DNA of 64,000 bases from Paenibacillus sp. IHBB 10380 (GTDB taxonomy: Bacteria > Bacillota > Bacilli > Paenibacillales > Paenibacillaceae), in NCBI RefSeq assembly GCF_000949425.1, contig NZ_CP010976.1:2604001-2668000 (forward strand), written 5' to 3'. A program made the position numbers and the translations under genes. Of this stretch, positions 45,660 to 55,096 are shown in pieces. Positions within the stretch are counted from its first letter, which is position 1; every line of letters begins with the position of its first letter. The notes beneath the pieces are model-generated. The model had not been told where the DNA came from and did not search any database. It was given only the letters and a program-made list of their open reading frames with translations.

Positions 45660-46133
45660 CTATATACTGTTATAATAAATGTTTTTTATGTATTTTTGAT
45701 TCCCATAACGGATCTCTTTTGGATAATCTTCGCTGCTGATCTCCGACTTCAGTAAATCATCATAACTCTCTTTTGTTTTACTTTTAATCTCTGCCCTAGA
45801 GTGAATATTATATAGTATATTCCTTATCTGCTTATCATATTTAATTTCACAACGGACTCCTAATTTCACCATGTTATGCTGATCGGTAAAGTCGTTAAAC
45901 AAATCTATTAATATAAAACTATCCTTATCATCTTTCTTAAAAAATACAAAAACATCTCCCTTTCCTGCTCTAAATGGTCCTTCGGCATATGATAAATATT
46001 GGTTATATAATTCCATCATATTAAAACTTATATTTAGTTGTCTCATTAATTCTTCTAAATTCAATACCTCGTCCGAATCATCTATCAAATCAAAAAACGG
46101 TAGATAAAAAGAAAACTCAATATATCTCTTCAT
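45660..46133 (-). CDS. Hypothetical acidic protein
   Basis: 157 residues, begins MKRYIEFSFYLPFFDLIDD; no span or known motif. AAAGGA upstream. Could be an immunity-type protein but nothing proves it. Confidence 0.7.
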   Translation of the reverse strand: MKRYIEFSFYLPFFDLIDDSDEVLNLEELMRQLNISFNMMELYNQYLSYAEGPFRAGKGDVFVFFKKDDKDSFILIDLFNDFTDQHNMVKLGVRCEIKYDKQIRNILYNIHSRAEIKSKTKESYDDLLKSEISSEDYPKEIRYGNQKYIKNIYYNSI

Positions 46134-46178
46134 TCTTAATTCCTTTCATTATTACATAAAGTCAATTATTGCAGATAT

Positions 46179-46335
46179 GTCATATAACGTTTCCGCATTC
46201 CTGACGTTCAAGCGGCAAAGGGAACGGGTCGTTAGACTTAGCCGGTTGAATGTGTCGCCTGAATTTACTTCTTCGATATCCCTCTTGGCGACCAAGGAGC
46301 GCCAGCGACGATGTAGGAATGTAATGTTATAGGAT
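46179..46335 (-). repeat. attC-like site 46 (class A)
   Basis: GTCATATAACG to GTTATAGGATG; CTTAAG segment deleted from arm 2 (GCGGCAAAGGGAACGGG). Confidence 0.92.
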
Positions 46336-46376
46336 GTCAGTTCCTTCTTTAAGTATCTTACAAACTCATGAATCCT

Positions 46377-46916
46377 TTATTTTATTTGTACCCATTCCCG
46401 TTCAAGCACTGAGTAGATTGATTCATTACACCATTTATTATTGCAATATCTAACCTCTCTGAGTATACCGTCCTTTATCATTCCAGCTCTTATCATTAAT
46501 TTTTCCGATAAAACATTTTCAGTATTTGCGTATGCAACAACCCTATGTGCATTGAGTTCGCTGAATGCATATCCTATCATAAGTTTAGTAGCTTCGGTTT
46601 CATATCCTTTTCCCCAAAAATTAGGATGTAATGCCCAACCAATTTCCCATTCTCTAATTTCAGACCAATTCAACTTGATACTTAATCGACCAAATGGTTT
46701 CCTATCCTGCTTCAAGCAAATTGCGAGTTGGTACTTTTCACGTGGATTGTTCTTTGAATCTGAAAGCACTGTTTGAAAATCATTTTGTATTTCAATAGTA
46801 TCTGGTGCACTACTTTCAAACTTGTGTGTTATTGGGTTTTCTTCCAATTCATTATAAAAAGAGAAATCACCTTCTATAAAATTTCTCAATATAATTCGTT
46901 CCCCTATGATATTCAC
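46377..46916 (-). CDS. GNAT acetyltransferase, RimJ/RimL-like, copy 2
   Basis: 179 residues, same domains as copy 1 at 24404-24943: MNIIGERIILRNFIEGDFSF start and WEIGWALHPNFWGKGYETEA motif A. Both cassettes share the TTTCCTATAAC opening and GTTATAGGATG closing core, yet the repeat bodies are of different classes. Confidence 0.92.
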   Translation of the reverse strand: MNIIGERIILRNFIEGDFSFYNELEENPITHKFESSAPDTIEIQNDFQTVLSDSKNNPREKYQLAICLKQDRKPFGRLSIKLNWSEIREWEIGWALHPNFWGKGYETEATKLMIGYAFSELNAHRVVAYANTENVLSEKLMIRAGMIKDGILREVRYCNNKWCNESIYSVLEREWVQIK

Positions 46917-46984
46917 TCCTTATCTCCTCGGTTATAATTTGGTCTGAGTACTTCTAACTTTTGACCTTTTGTATTTTTCGCTGA

Positions 46985-47155
46985 TTTCCTATAACGTTCG
47001 CGCATTACCGACGTCCTGACGGCCTAAGGACCGAAGGTCCGGGTGGCTCTGCCACTTAGCCGGTTGGATGTGTCACCTGAATTAACTTCTACGAAACTTC
47101 TTCCTGGTGACCAAGGGAGCGTAGCGACCGCTGTGGTAATGCAATGTTAGGCGAT
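46985..47155 (-). repeat. attC-like site 47 (class A1)
   Basis: TTTCCTATAACG to GTTAGGCGATG. Nearly identical to site 58 from AACG onward. Confidence 0.95.
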
Positions 47156-47172
47156 GTATCTGCCTTCTTCGA

Positions 47173-47650
47173 TTAGACTGTCATTACAATTACTCCTTCT
47201 TGATAATCTTCTATCTTATCAATGTTTAACCATAGAGTTTCTTCATCCCTTAATCTATGAAACCGTACGATTGTATCATCATCATGAAAAGTTAAAATTA
47301 CATTGAATTTATAATGAGGAAAATCAAGTTTAAGTTTAGTTGCCCACATCTCCATTAACTTCTTAGCAAATCGTAGTCCTTCTAACGGGTACTTTCTAAA
47401 AGTCTTCGAAATATCAATCATATGTACATGACTTTCACTTGCTTCAAAACCAGTTTGATCCCCAAATTGTTTAATAATATGATCAAATTTGATCTCAGTA
47501 TTTTTTTCTGAATTCTTTTTGAATTAGAATACACTCTTCTACTTCAACAAATTTAGGCCAAAAAACATCAATTAATTCAGATTGATCATGATACTTATTA
47601 ACATATTTGTTTTCGATTGTTTCAAACATCTTCTTGTTTCTAATCTCCAT
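47173..47650 (-). pseudogene. Hypothetical gene, copy 1, frameshifted
   Basis: ATG 47650 reads MEIRNKKMFETIENKYVNKY...ILIQKEFRKKY then stops; the remainder (MIDISKTFRKYPLEGLRFAK... to 47173) is in another frame. Compared with copy 2 (56761-57237), a run of four T (plus strand near 47516) has become five. The intact copy shows what was lost. Confidence 0.85.
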
Positions 47651-47688
47651 TGAATCAGCCCCTGATGTCTTTTTATTCCTTGCAGATA

Positions 47689-47855
47689 TTTCACCTAACG
47701 TTTCAGCATTCACGAACCCTCACTGGCTTCAGCGCGTAGCGCGGGTCGTCAGACTTAGCCGGTGCAGGGTTGTCCGCTTGAATCCGCTTCCTACGAAATT
47801 GCCTCTTGCGGCCCGAGGGCGTCAGTCCGATGCATGAATGCGGTGTTATAGGATG
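47689..47855 (-). repeat. attC-like site 48 (class C)
   Basis: TTTCACCTAACG to GTTATAGGATG; CTCACTGGCTTCAGCGCG/CTTAGCCGGTGCAGGG. Confidence 0.93.
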
Positions 47856-47897
47856 TCAGCGCCTTCTTCGAAATACTTACACTATTCAACTCCCTCG

Positions 47898-48689
47898 TCA
47901 CCCATTAGTTAATGATTTTTCCTGCTTTATTTCACCTATCATGAAGTCAACGAAATCTGATAGCTGGTGGGGATCCAATTCGCTTTTATCTATATCACCG
48001 TTGTATTCTTTTAAACATTCATTTACTAGTCCCTGGTATTTTAGAGGTAATTCCTTTGCTCCCCACTCTCCACCCTCGCGCTTAGAAGATACAATTCCCT
48101 CTTTTATAAAGTACAGGACTCTGCAAAGATTTAAGGTAAGGTACATGGGTGTAAGGTACACTGGGGGATTGATTTTTATATCACGCGAAGCTCCTTCTAC
48201 ATCATTTAGAATTGAAGCAAGGTAAAATTGTTTATCGATTGGTTCACAAATTTCACTTAATGGCTTTCCATACAACGTTATCCCACGCTGATAGGCAACA
48301 ACCATTTGTGAAGCTAAATCTTCATCTTCAAATCCTCCACAAAGATAATTCTCATCTGCACGATATTTATCCCGATGATAATCCGAATAATGAAATTCAA
48401 AGGGTGTGGGATAAACAAAAGGGGTCAGATAAGTTTCAAGTATGATGCTGAACTCTACTCCACGATCATTAGGCATTTCATCATGCAAAGATAGAGCGAT
48501 ATTTGCAATTCGATTATTATTTACTGGTGTCAGCTTTTCTCTTACTATAACTAAAAAGTCGATATCACTTCTTTTGGGATTAAAGCATCCCATCGCTAAA
48601 GACCCATGTAAATAAATACCTAACAAATTTTCCTTAAGTTCTTCTTTAAATGATGTAACGATTTTGTCTAAGTACACCTGAGTATTCAA
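47898..48689 (-). CDS. Aminoglycoside nucleotidyltransferase (AadA/ANT(9)-like)
   Basis: 263 residues, the AadA length. GIYLHGSLAMGCFNPKRSDIDFLVIV is the nucleotidyltransferase GS-x10-DxD motif, and the DUF4111 C-terminal half (LNLCRVLYFIKEGIVSSKREGGEWG) follows. These enzymes adenylate streptomycin/spectinomycin; the true substrate here is unproven. TTG start with AAAGGTGG upstream. The same family is common in mobile integron cassettes. Confidence 0.9.
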   Translation of the reverse strand: MNTQVYLDKIVTSFKEELKENLLGIYLHGSLAMGCFNPKRSDIDFLVIVREKLTPVNNNRIANIALSLHDEMPNDRGVEFSIILETYLTPFVYPTPFEFHYSDYHRDKYRADENYLCGGFEDEDLASQMVVAYQRGITLYGKPLSEICEPIDKQFYLASILNDVEGASRDIKINPPVYLTPMYLTLNLCRVLYFIKEGIVSSKREGGEWGAKELPLKYQGLVNECLKEYNGDIDKSELDPHQLSDFVDFMIGEIKQEKSLTNG

Positions 48690-48770
48690 ATTTTTTAAAC
48701 CACCTTTCCACTTCCCGTTAGTTTAAACTACTAAGAATGAATTGCCTTTGATTTTCCGTTTTACGCTGAA

Positions 48771-48782
48771 TTCCTATAACGG
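48771..48782 (-). repeat. attC-like site 49 (remnant, opening core only)
   Basis: ATTCCTATAACGG pairs with GTTATAGGA of site 48; the rest of the repeat has been replaced by unrelated sequence. Confidence 0.75.
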
Positions 48783-48877
48783 TTGGGTAGTTTTTTTGGT
48801 ACATAATATAAGAACCATAATAATTTCATTTTCGAACACGTGACTTTCTGGAATAAGTCGCTTAAACTATATGTGCT

Positions 48878-49231
48878 TTATCCCACTATTGTAAAGTTTT
48901 CCTCACCCTCACTAATAGGTAGTTCAGTTATAGTCATTTTCTTTACAGATGCCCGTTTCAATGACTGCATGCAATTGACCAAAAAATAAATTTGCGACTC
49001 TTCCCCTTGAAGTTCTGCTTCCACACTTCCATCTTTTAAATTTTTCACCCATCCCGTTAATTTCATTCTTTGAGAAATACAATATATTTCCAAGCGGAAT
49101 CCTACTTTTTGTACCCTTCCAGAAAAAGTAACTTTTTTTCTGACTATAGTGCTTGATATAAATTTTGGAAACCTAATACGATTTGCATGCGAAATTACAT
49201 ATTCATCTCTTAATTTCTTGAAAACACTCAT
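48878..49231 (-). CDS. Acylphosphatase-like protein
   Basis: 117 residues. VTFSGRVQKVGFRLEIYCISQ carries the GRVQxVGFR phosphate cradle with catalytic Arg, and LTGWVKNLKDGSVEAELQGE the catalytic Asn. N-terminal 30 residues (KKLRDEYVISHANRIRFPKF) are an extension. AAGGAG before ATG. Fused by loss of site 49 with the nucleotidyltransferase cassette. Confidence 0.9.
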   Translation of the reverse strand: MSVFKKLRDEYVISHANRIRFPKFISSTIVRKKVTFSGRVQKVGFRLEIYCISQRMKLTGWVKNLKDGSVEAELQGEESQIYFLVNCMQSLKRASVKKMTITELPISEGEENFTIVG

Positions 49232-49374
49232 TCTATGTACTCCTTTTTATGACTGTTTTATTATTTCGGATTGTTGAACACAAGTAAATAGCACTCTTCA
49301 ACTAAGCTACTCCGTTAGTTTAATTCAACAATGAATTTAAATAGACTTTGATTTTTTTATATTTCTTGCGCTGA

Positions 49375-49547
49375 TTTCCTATAACGTTTCCGTGTTTACG
49401 AACCCTCACCGACTTAAGGGGCAAAGGCCTCGACGCGGTTAGTCGGTGCAGGGTTGTCCGCCTGACACAGCTCCTCTTCCGAACTCCTCTGGCAGACCAA
49501 AGAACGGCATCAGCCGGACCGCTGCGTGAATACAATGTTATAGGATG
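49375..49547 (-). repeat. attC-like site 50 (class C)
   Basis: TTTCCTATAACG to GTTATAGGATG; GTGTTTACG/CGTGAATAC outer stem. Confidence 0.93.
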
Positions 49548-49588
49548 TCGGTGCCTTCAATGAGAAGCTTTCAAATTCTTTCATTCGA

Positions 49589-50386
49589 TTAGTACCACCA
49601 GTCATTAAAATGCTGTTCAAGGAATTTAACCTCATTCACGTAATGAGCTAAATGACCTTCTTCAACTAGCCTTATAAACGCAGTGTCACCAGTTGCAGCA
49701 CGGTCGGATAGTGTAGTACACATAAAATTAATACGTGAAATTACCCACTGCTTAAGATCACTTGGCACTTGGATGCCGTAAGAATTGAAAAATATCTCAA
49801 TACGTCTCCTTCGCGTAGCCGCATGACTCTCTTTATTGTAATCAACAACTACTCTATCATCTTCTCCTGGAGAAAACGTTGTAAGTGGAACACATGTATA
49901 CAATGTGTAAACAATATCCCAAATACGCGGCCCTGGCCCCGCCATATCAAAATCAATAATGCCTACAGGATGTTGTTCTTTAAACACAACGTTATACAAT
50001 GCAACATCGTTATGACAGATAACCTCATGTAATGACGGCTCTGGATACTCATTTATTGACTGTGTAGATGTTTTAAATCCTACAGTTGCATCGTGATAGC
50101 TTCTTAAGAGTTTAGCCAGCTCGGCTAAGACCTCGTCTGACCACATATATCTATCAATTTCAGGGTAATCGTTTCCTGAAACTACGCCTTCTAGGTAAGA
50201 AAGGATTTCTCTCCCCTTCTCATCTATGCCCATGTATCTAGGAGAGTAGGGGTAGCCAACTTTTTCAAGGTGTTTAAGCAATTTATGTACAAAAGGATTT
50301 GGCTTAGCATTACGTCGGACTGTCTCTCCTACCTTAACTACGTTATTAATATTTCCTCCAGAAAGGACTTCCTCGTGTTCCGTCAA
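49589..50386 (-). CDS. Aminoglycoside/choline-kinase-fold phosphotransferase
   Basis: 265 residues from a TTG start with GGAGGAAGG upstream. ICHNDVALYNVVF (H-N-D-x5-N catalytic loop) and VGIIDFDMAGPGPRIWDIVYTLY (metal Asp, IDFD) are the APH signature. Intact. Substrate unknown; kanamycin-type, macrolide or homoserine/choline targets all possible. Confidence 0.9.
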   Translation of the reverse strand: MTEHEEVLSGGNINNVVKVGETVRRNAKPNPFVHKLLKHLEKVGYPYSPRYMGIDEKGREILSYLEGVVSGNDYPEIDRYMWSDEVLAELAKLLRSYHDATVGFKTSTQSINEYPEPSLHEVICHNDVALYNVVFKEQHPVGIIDFDMAGPGPRIWDIVYTLYTCVPLTTFSPGEDDRVVVDYNKESHAATRRRRIEIFFNSYGIQVPSDLKQWVISRINFMCTTLSDRAATGDTAFIRLVEEGHLAHYVNEVKFLEQHFNDWWY

Positions 50387-50427
50387 TTTCCTTCCTCCTC
50401 TTGAACCAACAATATATTTCGCACTGA

Positions 50428-50594
50428 TTTCCTCTAACGTTTGTGCATTCCTGACGTTCGAGCGGCTTAAGTGACCAAAGGGAACGGGTCGATAGACTTA
50501 GCCGATTGAATGTATCGCCTGATTCCGCTTCTTCGAGATTCTTCTTAGCGATCAAGGGCGTATGCCCGCAGTAGGAATGCGATGTTATCGGATG
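50428..50594 (-). repeat. attC-like site 51 (class A)
   Basis: TTTCCTCTAACG to GTTATCGGATG; GTATCGCC/AGCGATC arm. Confidence 0.93.
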
Positions 50595-50644
50595 TTCTGG
50601 CCCTCTTCTAAACTTCTTTCACTTAATCTTTAGACTCTAACCAT

Positions 50645-51025
50645 TTACTGTTTCTTACCGACAGCAATCCATCTTCTATCTATATCTTCAAATACAAATT
50701 CCTTATTGTTATAATCTGTTGTTGATAGAGGTCTTATGATCTTAACCACTAGCTTCTTAAAATCTTTCTCCATCTCCTCTTGATTATCTGTTATAAAATA
50801 GGCATCATATCCGTATCCATGTATCTCTCGATTAGGTACTATATATTCTTTATTTGATCTTGTTAAAACTATCTCTATTTGATCCCTATAAAGACAAATA
50901 TGTGGTTCAAATGATTCAAGATAACTTACTGCTCTAAAGCCAATATGTTCATAGAATTCTGCTGTCTTGCTCATATCTGAGCTTGGGAAAATCTGAAGCA
51001 AATTAGTAAACCCTCTAGTAACCAT
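50645..51025 (-). CDS. VOC / bleomycin-resistance-like protein
   Basis: 126 residues from ATG 51025. LLQIFPSSDMSKTAEFYEHIGFRAVSYLE and ICLYRDQIEIVLTRS, then YGYDAYFITDNQEEM, show paired beta-alpha-beta modules of the vicinal oxygen chelate fold. Probable binding or sequestering protein. Confidence 0.87.
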   Translation of the reverse strand: MVTRGFTNLLQIFPSSDMSKTAEFYEHIGFRAVSYLESFEPHICLYRDQIEIVLTRSNKEYIVPNREIHGYGYDAYFITDNQEEMEKDFKKLVVKIIRPLSTTDYNNKEFVFEDIDRRWIAVGKKQ

Positions 51026-51120
51026 ATATCTCATCATCTCTTCTTGTAAGGTTTCAATTCTAAATAGTCATCCAAGTTAAAGAATGACTTTATAATGGGG
51101 TTGTTATTACTTTGCCTGAA

Positions 51121-51273
51121 TTTCCGATAATGTGTGTGTGTTCCCGACGCCTACCGCCAAGTCCTCTTTCGGACTTGGGCGGTGCAGGTGTTTCTGCCTG
51201 ATTCTTCTCCTAAATGCCTCGGGCAGACTCAGGATCGGTTGCGATCCGCAGTGGGAAAACGGTGTTATATGAT
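51121..51273 (-). repeat. attC-like site 52 (class D)
   Basis: TTTCCGATAATG to GTTATATGATG; opening pairs with GTTATCGGA of site 51; arm CCGCCAAGTCC...GGACTTGGGCGG is a perfect hairpin. Confidence 0.92.
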
Positions 51274-51297
51274 GGGCATGCCTTCTTCGAACAACAT

Positions 51298-51726
51298 TCA
51301 AACTCTTCCTTCATTAAAATATGTTATTTCTATATCTCTTTTTACGATTTCACTTAAACCTTCCTTATAATATGGCATTAAGTCTTCCGCTTTTTTTAAA
51401 TCTATCCAGTCAATTTCCATAATTTCTTCTGGTCTAACAACTTCTTCTTGTCCACCAATGATTTCAGCTCTGAAAGTAAAAAGTAAAGCATGTTCATTTA
51501 CTCTCTGAATGAAAGCTTCATTAACAGCAACAATTCCATAAACTGCAACATCCAATCCCGTTTCTTCTTTTGCTTCTCTAATTGCGGCTATTTCTAAAGT
51601 TTCATTTGCTTCAACAGCACCACCAGGAAGAGTCCAACATCCATTATCTTTATTCTTTACCATTAGAATTTTTGATTTTGTACTGTCAGTTATTAATGAG
51701 TAAACAACATCTATTCTTTTCATCAT
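51298..51726 (-). CDS. Nudix hydrolase
   Basis: 142 residues; Nudix box GGAVEANETLEIAAIREAKEETGL at residues 36-59, complete. AAGAAGG upstream of tandem ATG codons (either may start). Distinct from the 9855-10277 Nudix. Confidence 0.93.
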   Translation of the reverse strand: MMKRIDVVYSLITDSTKSKILMVKNKDNGCWTLPGGAVEANETLEIAAIREAKEETGLDVAVYGIVAVNEAFIQRVNEHALLFTFRAEIIGGQEEVVRPEEIMEIDWIDLKKAEDLMPYYKEGLSEIVKRDIEITYFNEGRV

Positions 51727-51756
51727 TTACCTTCTTTTTAAGTTTTTTTGCATGCC

Positions 51757-51913
51757 TTTCATATAACGTTTGGGTATTCGCGACATCCTACCGCCTAACT
51801 GCCGCTTGCGGCAGTTAGGCGGTAGGATGTGTCCGGTGAATCTACTTCCTCGAAATGCCCTCCCGGACCAAGGGCGCTTGCGCCCGCCACGTTGAATACG
51901 ATGTTAGGTGATG
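51757..51913 (-). repeat. attC-like site 53 (class D)
   Basis: TTTCATATAACG to GTTAGGTGATG; arm CTACCGCCTAACTGCCGC/GCGGCAGTTAGGCGGTAG is a perfect 18-bp palindrome. Confidence 0.94.
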
Positions 51914-51952
51914 TCCGGTACCTTCTAAGAGTTACTTTTAAATTCAATTATT

Positions 51953-52336
51953 CTAAATTGTAATTTCTATTAAATTGCCTTCTGGATTAAGAATACTACT
52001 CTCAAAATATCCATCACCAGTAAGTCTTGGTTCACTGTAAATTACATATCCATCATGTCGTAATATTTCTGTTAATTCAATAACTTCTTCTTTACTCCCT
52101 ACTGAAAATGCAAAATGAACAAATCCATACGTAGCTAATTTAGCTTCATTTTCATTTAATTCCGGTTTCCTCATCAGTTCGATTCTTGTATCACCTTCAA
52201 ATTTTAAAAAATATGACTCGAATTGTTTAAACTTATTTTCATATTTTTCATTAACAATTCCTTTAAAGTATTTCATATAGAATATCTTCATTTGTTCAAG
52301 ATCATTTGTCCAAAGGGCAATATGTTCGATTTTCAT
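51953..52336 (-). CDS. VOC family protein (glyoxalase/fosfomycin-resistance fold)
   Basis: 127 residues: MKIEHIALWTNDLEQMKIFY with metal His at residue 5, YGFVHFAFSVGSKEEV with second His, and a C-terminal NPEGNLIEITI Glu. Full three-ligand metal set as in glyoxalase-type VOC enzymes. Substrate unknown. Confidence 0.92.
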   Translation of the reverse strand: MKIEHIALWTNDLEQMKIFYMKYFKGIVNEKYENKFKQFESYFLKFEGDTRIELMRKPELNENEAKLATYGFVHFAFSVGSKEEVIELTEILRHDGYVIYSEPRLTGDGYFESSILNPEGNLIEITI

Positions 52337-52389
52337 TTAACTACCTTCTTTTTTAGTTTTTATATTATTTTACTATGTCTTTGCACCGA

Positions 52390-52556
52390 TTTCCCTAACG
52401 TTGCGCATTCCTGACGTCCAATCGGCTTAAGGCACGGAGTGCCGGGTCGTCAGACTTAGCCAATTGAATGTGTCGCCTGTTTCCACTTCTCAGATAGACC
52501 TCTTGGCGACCACGGAGCCCTAGCGACGCAGCAGGAATGTTCAATGTTAGATGATG
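52390..52556 (-). repeat. attC-like site 54 (class A)
   Basis: TTTCCCTAACG to GTTAGATGATG; twin of site 7. Confidence 0.93.
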
Positions 52557-52596
52557 CCAGTGCCTTCTTCGAATCGCCTTCAAAGTGATCTTAAAT

Positions 52597-53065
52597 TTAT
52601 TGTTTAAACTTTAAATAATCTTGGATTTGTTCCATATGGTATTTGTCATGAGATATAAAAAATTCTGTTAAATAAGACTTTATAGTGAATCCCCGATTTC
52701 CCGAATAAACAACCAAAAATTTATTATCTTCCAACTCACTTACCTTAGAAACCATTATCTGACGATTTCTTATTGCTTCTACAATAATTTCTTTCTTGGT
52801 TTTTCCCTTTCCATAGCTTATGGATTGTTCATTAAATCCTAAATAATCAGGATGTTCCATTAATTCAGGAAATTTACTCTGGGACAATGTTAGGAAATGT
52901 GACGTTATTAAAATAATCATCCCATTTCATGATATGTACAACAATATCATGAATCCTCCATTTCCCTTCACTTAGAGGAGAAAACCATACTTCATCCTTT
53001 AAGTATTCTAAAGATCCTACGAATGTTAGAAACTCATTCAAATCAGAAATCAATTGTTGTTTCAT
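52597..53065 (-). pseudogene. DinB-like gene, copy 2, frameshifted
   Basis: Reads MKQQLISDLNEFLTFVGSLE to FNNVTFPNIVPE (52874-53065), then continues in another frame LSQSKFPELMEHPDYLGF to 52597. Relative to copy 1 (12299-12772), one base has been added near 52890. Both flanking cores match copy 1. Confidence 0.87.
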
Positions 53066-53170
53066 GTTCTTCCCCCTGGAGAATTAGTCAGGGAAATTAT
53101 ACCACAATAATAGGAATGTATGTTCCATTCCATATACTTGTTCTTCTACAATTACTTGTACTTGCACTGG

Positions 53171-53322
53171 TTTCATCTAACGTTCTGGTATTCACGAAAC
53201 GCCCCAGCCTTAGATAGCTCTTATCTTGGCTAGGTCGTTGTTGACTGAGCTTGTTCCATGATCATACATTTGTCAACCAAAGGGCGATAGTCCTGCAGGG
53301 TGAGCACGGTGTTTATCGGATG
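53171..53322 (-). repeat. attC-like site 55 (class B)
   Basis: TTTCATCTAACG to GTTTATCGGATG (one extra T in the core); arm GCCCCAGCCTTAGATAGC/CTTATCTTGGC. Confidence 0.9.
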
Positions 53323-53352
53323 TCAGCGCCTTACTTTTCGTCTCTAATTTTT

Positions 53353-54849
53353 TTATAGACTTCTTCTAATTATTACTATTTTTTTAATATTAATTATAAT
53401 CGATAAAATACAATTGATAGCAGCAAGACCCATCCAAATATATACTGAATACGACATCCACACCCCTATCCTATAATAATTAAAATTTAATAGATAAGGC
53501 CAGATAAATACCAATGCCAAAAACATAATTCTTAAGATAAGTCCGATACTACTTCCAATTATTTTCCTGACTCTTGTCTTTTCATCTTTAATGTTTAGTT
53601 TTATCCCTCTAACTAGTTTAATTACCTTGAGACATAAGTTAACGACTGCTATTATTACTAAGAATGAAAATATCAAATCAATTAATACATAAACGTCATC
53701 ATAATTAAATTTATTCATAGGATTGCCATTCATATTCTCATATATATTATTAGCAATTAGCGATGGTGCAGTTGAATTCATATTAGCCAGTACAAATATG
53801 GCCTGCTGCTTTTCTAAATTAATAATAACCTGCGAGGAATAATTAGGATTAGCTCCAATATGACTAACAACTCTATTTTTCGTATCAATACTCCATCCGA
53901 ATGAATAGTATTGATTTTCATCTTCATATCCAGCTGTTTTTATGTCGACTTGATGAGATTGTTGTATAGCATTCATTAGATTATCTGGTATATCGCCTAT
54001 CCCCATTTGGGCATTAATCCAGCGTTCTAAATCCTTTAAATTAGTTACCAAATATCCTGCTGCAATATTACCATAATATCTAGGGGCATCATATTCTAAG
54101 CCCTTACCAAATAATATACGATATCCTTTGGTAAGTTTATCAGATTCCTTTTCCTGACCTGTTGAAAAATAACTGTCAGTCATTCCTAAAGGAACCAGTA
54201 TATTTTCAGTTATGTAATCCTGATAACTTTTACCTGTAACTTTTTCAATAATCATCGCTAAAATATCATAATTAACGGTTGCATAATTATGTTCTGTCCC
54301 AGGATATGTATCTAATGCAATGTCTGAAATATTATGTATGGTTTTTTCAAGCAAATCCTCCGTAGTACCTTCAGGAATTAACCGAATACTCCACGGCGGA
54401 ATTCCACTTGTATGAGCTAACAACTGATTAATAGTAATATTACCCTTCTCACCCTTAAAGGTTGGCTCAAACGAAGGAAGATAATCTGAAATAGAATCTG
54501 AGTAAGATAAGTATCCCTCATCTTCTAATAAAATCATGGCCAAAGCCGTAAACGCCTTGGTAGTCGATCCCAATTCAAACAATGATTCTTCAGTAACCAT
54601 CTTCTTGTTATTAACATCTGCATATCCGTAATTCTTATATTCTGTCTCGCCCTGCTTCGACAATACCACAGCTACTCCTGGAGTTGCTGATTTGGACATT
54701 ATGGTTTCCACCATATCATCCGCATTATCATAATTTCCTGTCCTTAACAAAGTTCCAAGTTCATCCCAACAAACAACAGTAGTAATTATCACGATAAGCA
54801 GGATGACACATGCTATTGATGAACCTGTTTTACTTAGTATTTTCTTCAT
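53353..54849 (-). CDS. Beta-lactamase-related serine hydrolase with membrane C-terminus
   Basis: 498 residues. An N-terminal span (IACVILLIVIITTVVCW) is followed by a class C/PBP4-like domain: LFELGSTTKAFTALAMIL with catalytic Ser-x-x-Lys (STTK), HNYATVNYDILAMII (Tyr-x-Asn region) and VVSHIGANPNYSS (HxG). The last 130 residues have four membrane spans. Likely a D,D-peptidase or esterase at the cell surface; resistance unproven. Largest cassette gene here. Confidence 0.88.
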   Translation of the reverse strand: MKKILSKTGSSIACVILLIVIITTVVCWDELGTLLRTGNYDNADDMVETIMSKSATPGVAVVLSKQGETEYKNYGYADVNNKKMVTEESLFELGSTTKAFTALAMILLEDEGYLSYSDSISDYLPSFEPTFKGEKGNITINQLLAHTSGIPPWSIRLIPEGTTEDLLEKTIHNISDIALDTYPGTEHNYATVNYDILAMIIEKVTGKSYQDYITENILVPLGMTDSYFSTGQEKESDKLTKGYRILFGKGLEYDAPRYYGNIAAGYLVTNLKDLERWINAQMGIGDIPDNLMNAIQQSHQVDIKTAGYEDENQYYSFGWSIDTKNRVVSHIGANPNYSSQVIINLEKQQAIFVLANMNSTAPSLIANNIYENMNGNPMNKFNYDDVYVLIDLIFSFLVIIAVVNLCLKVIKLVRGIKLNIKDEKTRVRKIIGSSIGLILRIMFLALVFIWPYLLNFNYYRIGVWMSYSVYIWMGLAAINCILSIIINIKKIVIIRRSL

Positions 54850-54922
54850 TGTAATTCTCCCTTTTGTAAGTCTTCTAAAATATTATACACCATCCATAAT
54901 TACCTGCTTGGTGCCTTTATGG

Positions 54923-55043
54923 CCTAGAAAGCGAAGTTCTTGAAGCCATTTAATTCTTTAAGATTCTCTGAGTCTATGCCGTATAATTCAGCAGCTTTCA
55001 TTAAAATATCACGATTAAAGAGAGATATAATTTCCTTATCCAT
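54923..55043 (-). pseudogene. Phosphotransferase N-terminal fragment
   Basis: The minus strand ATG 55043 reads MDKEIISLFNRDILMKAAEL, YGIDSENLKELNGFKNF, then stop: the opening of a phosphotransferase-like protein (APH N-terminus). Remainder deleted; shares the beta-lactamase cassette. Confidence 0.65.
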
Positions 55044-55096
55044 ATTATCCTCACTTGGTTCTGTAAGTTTTCAGATAATTTATTTTTTTGCGCTGA

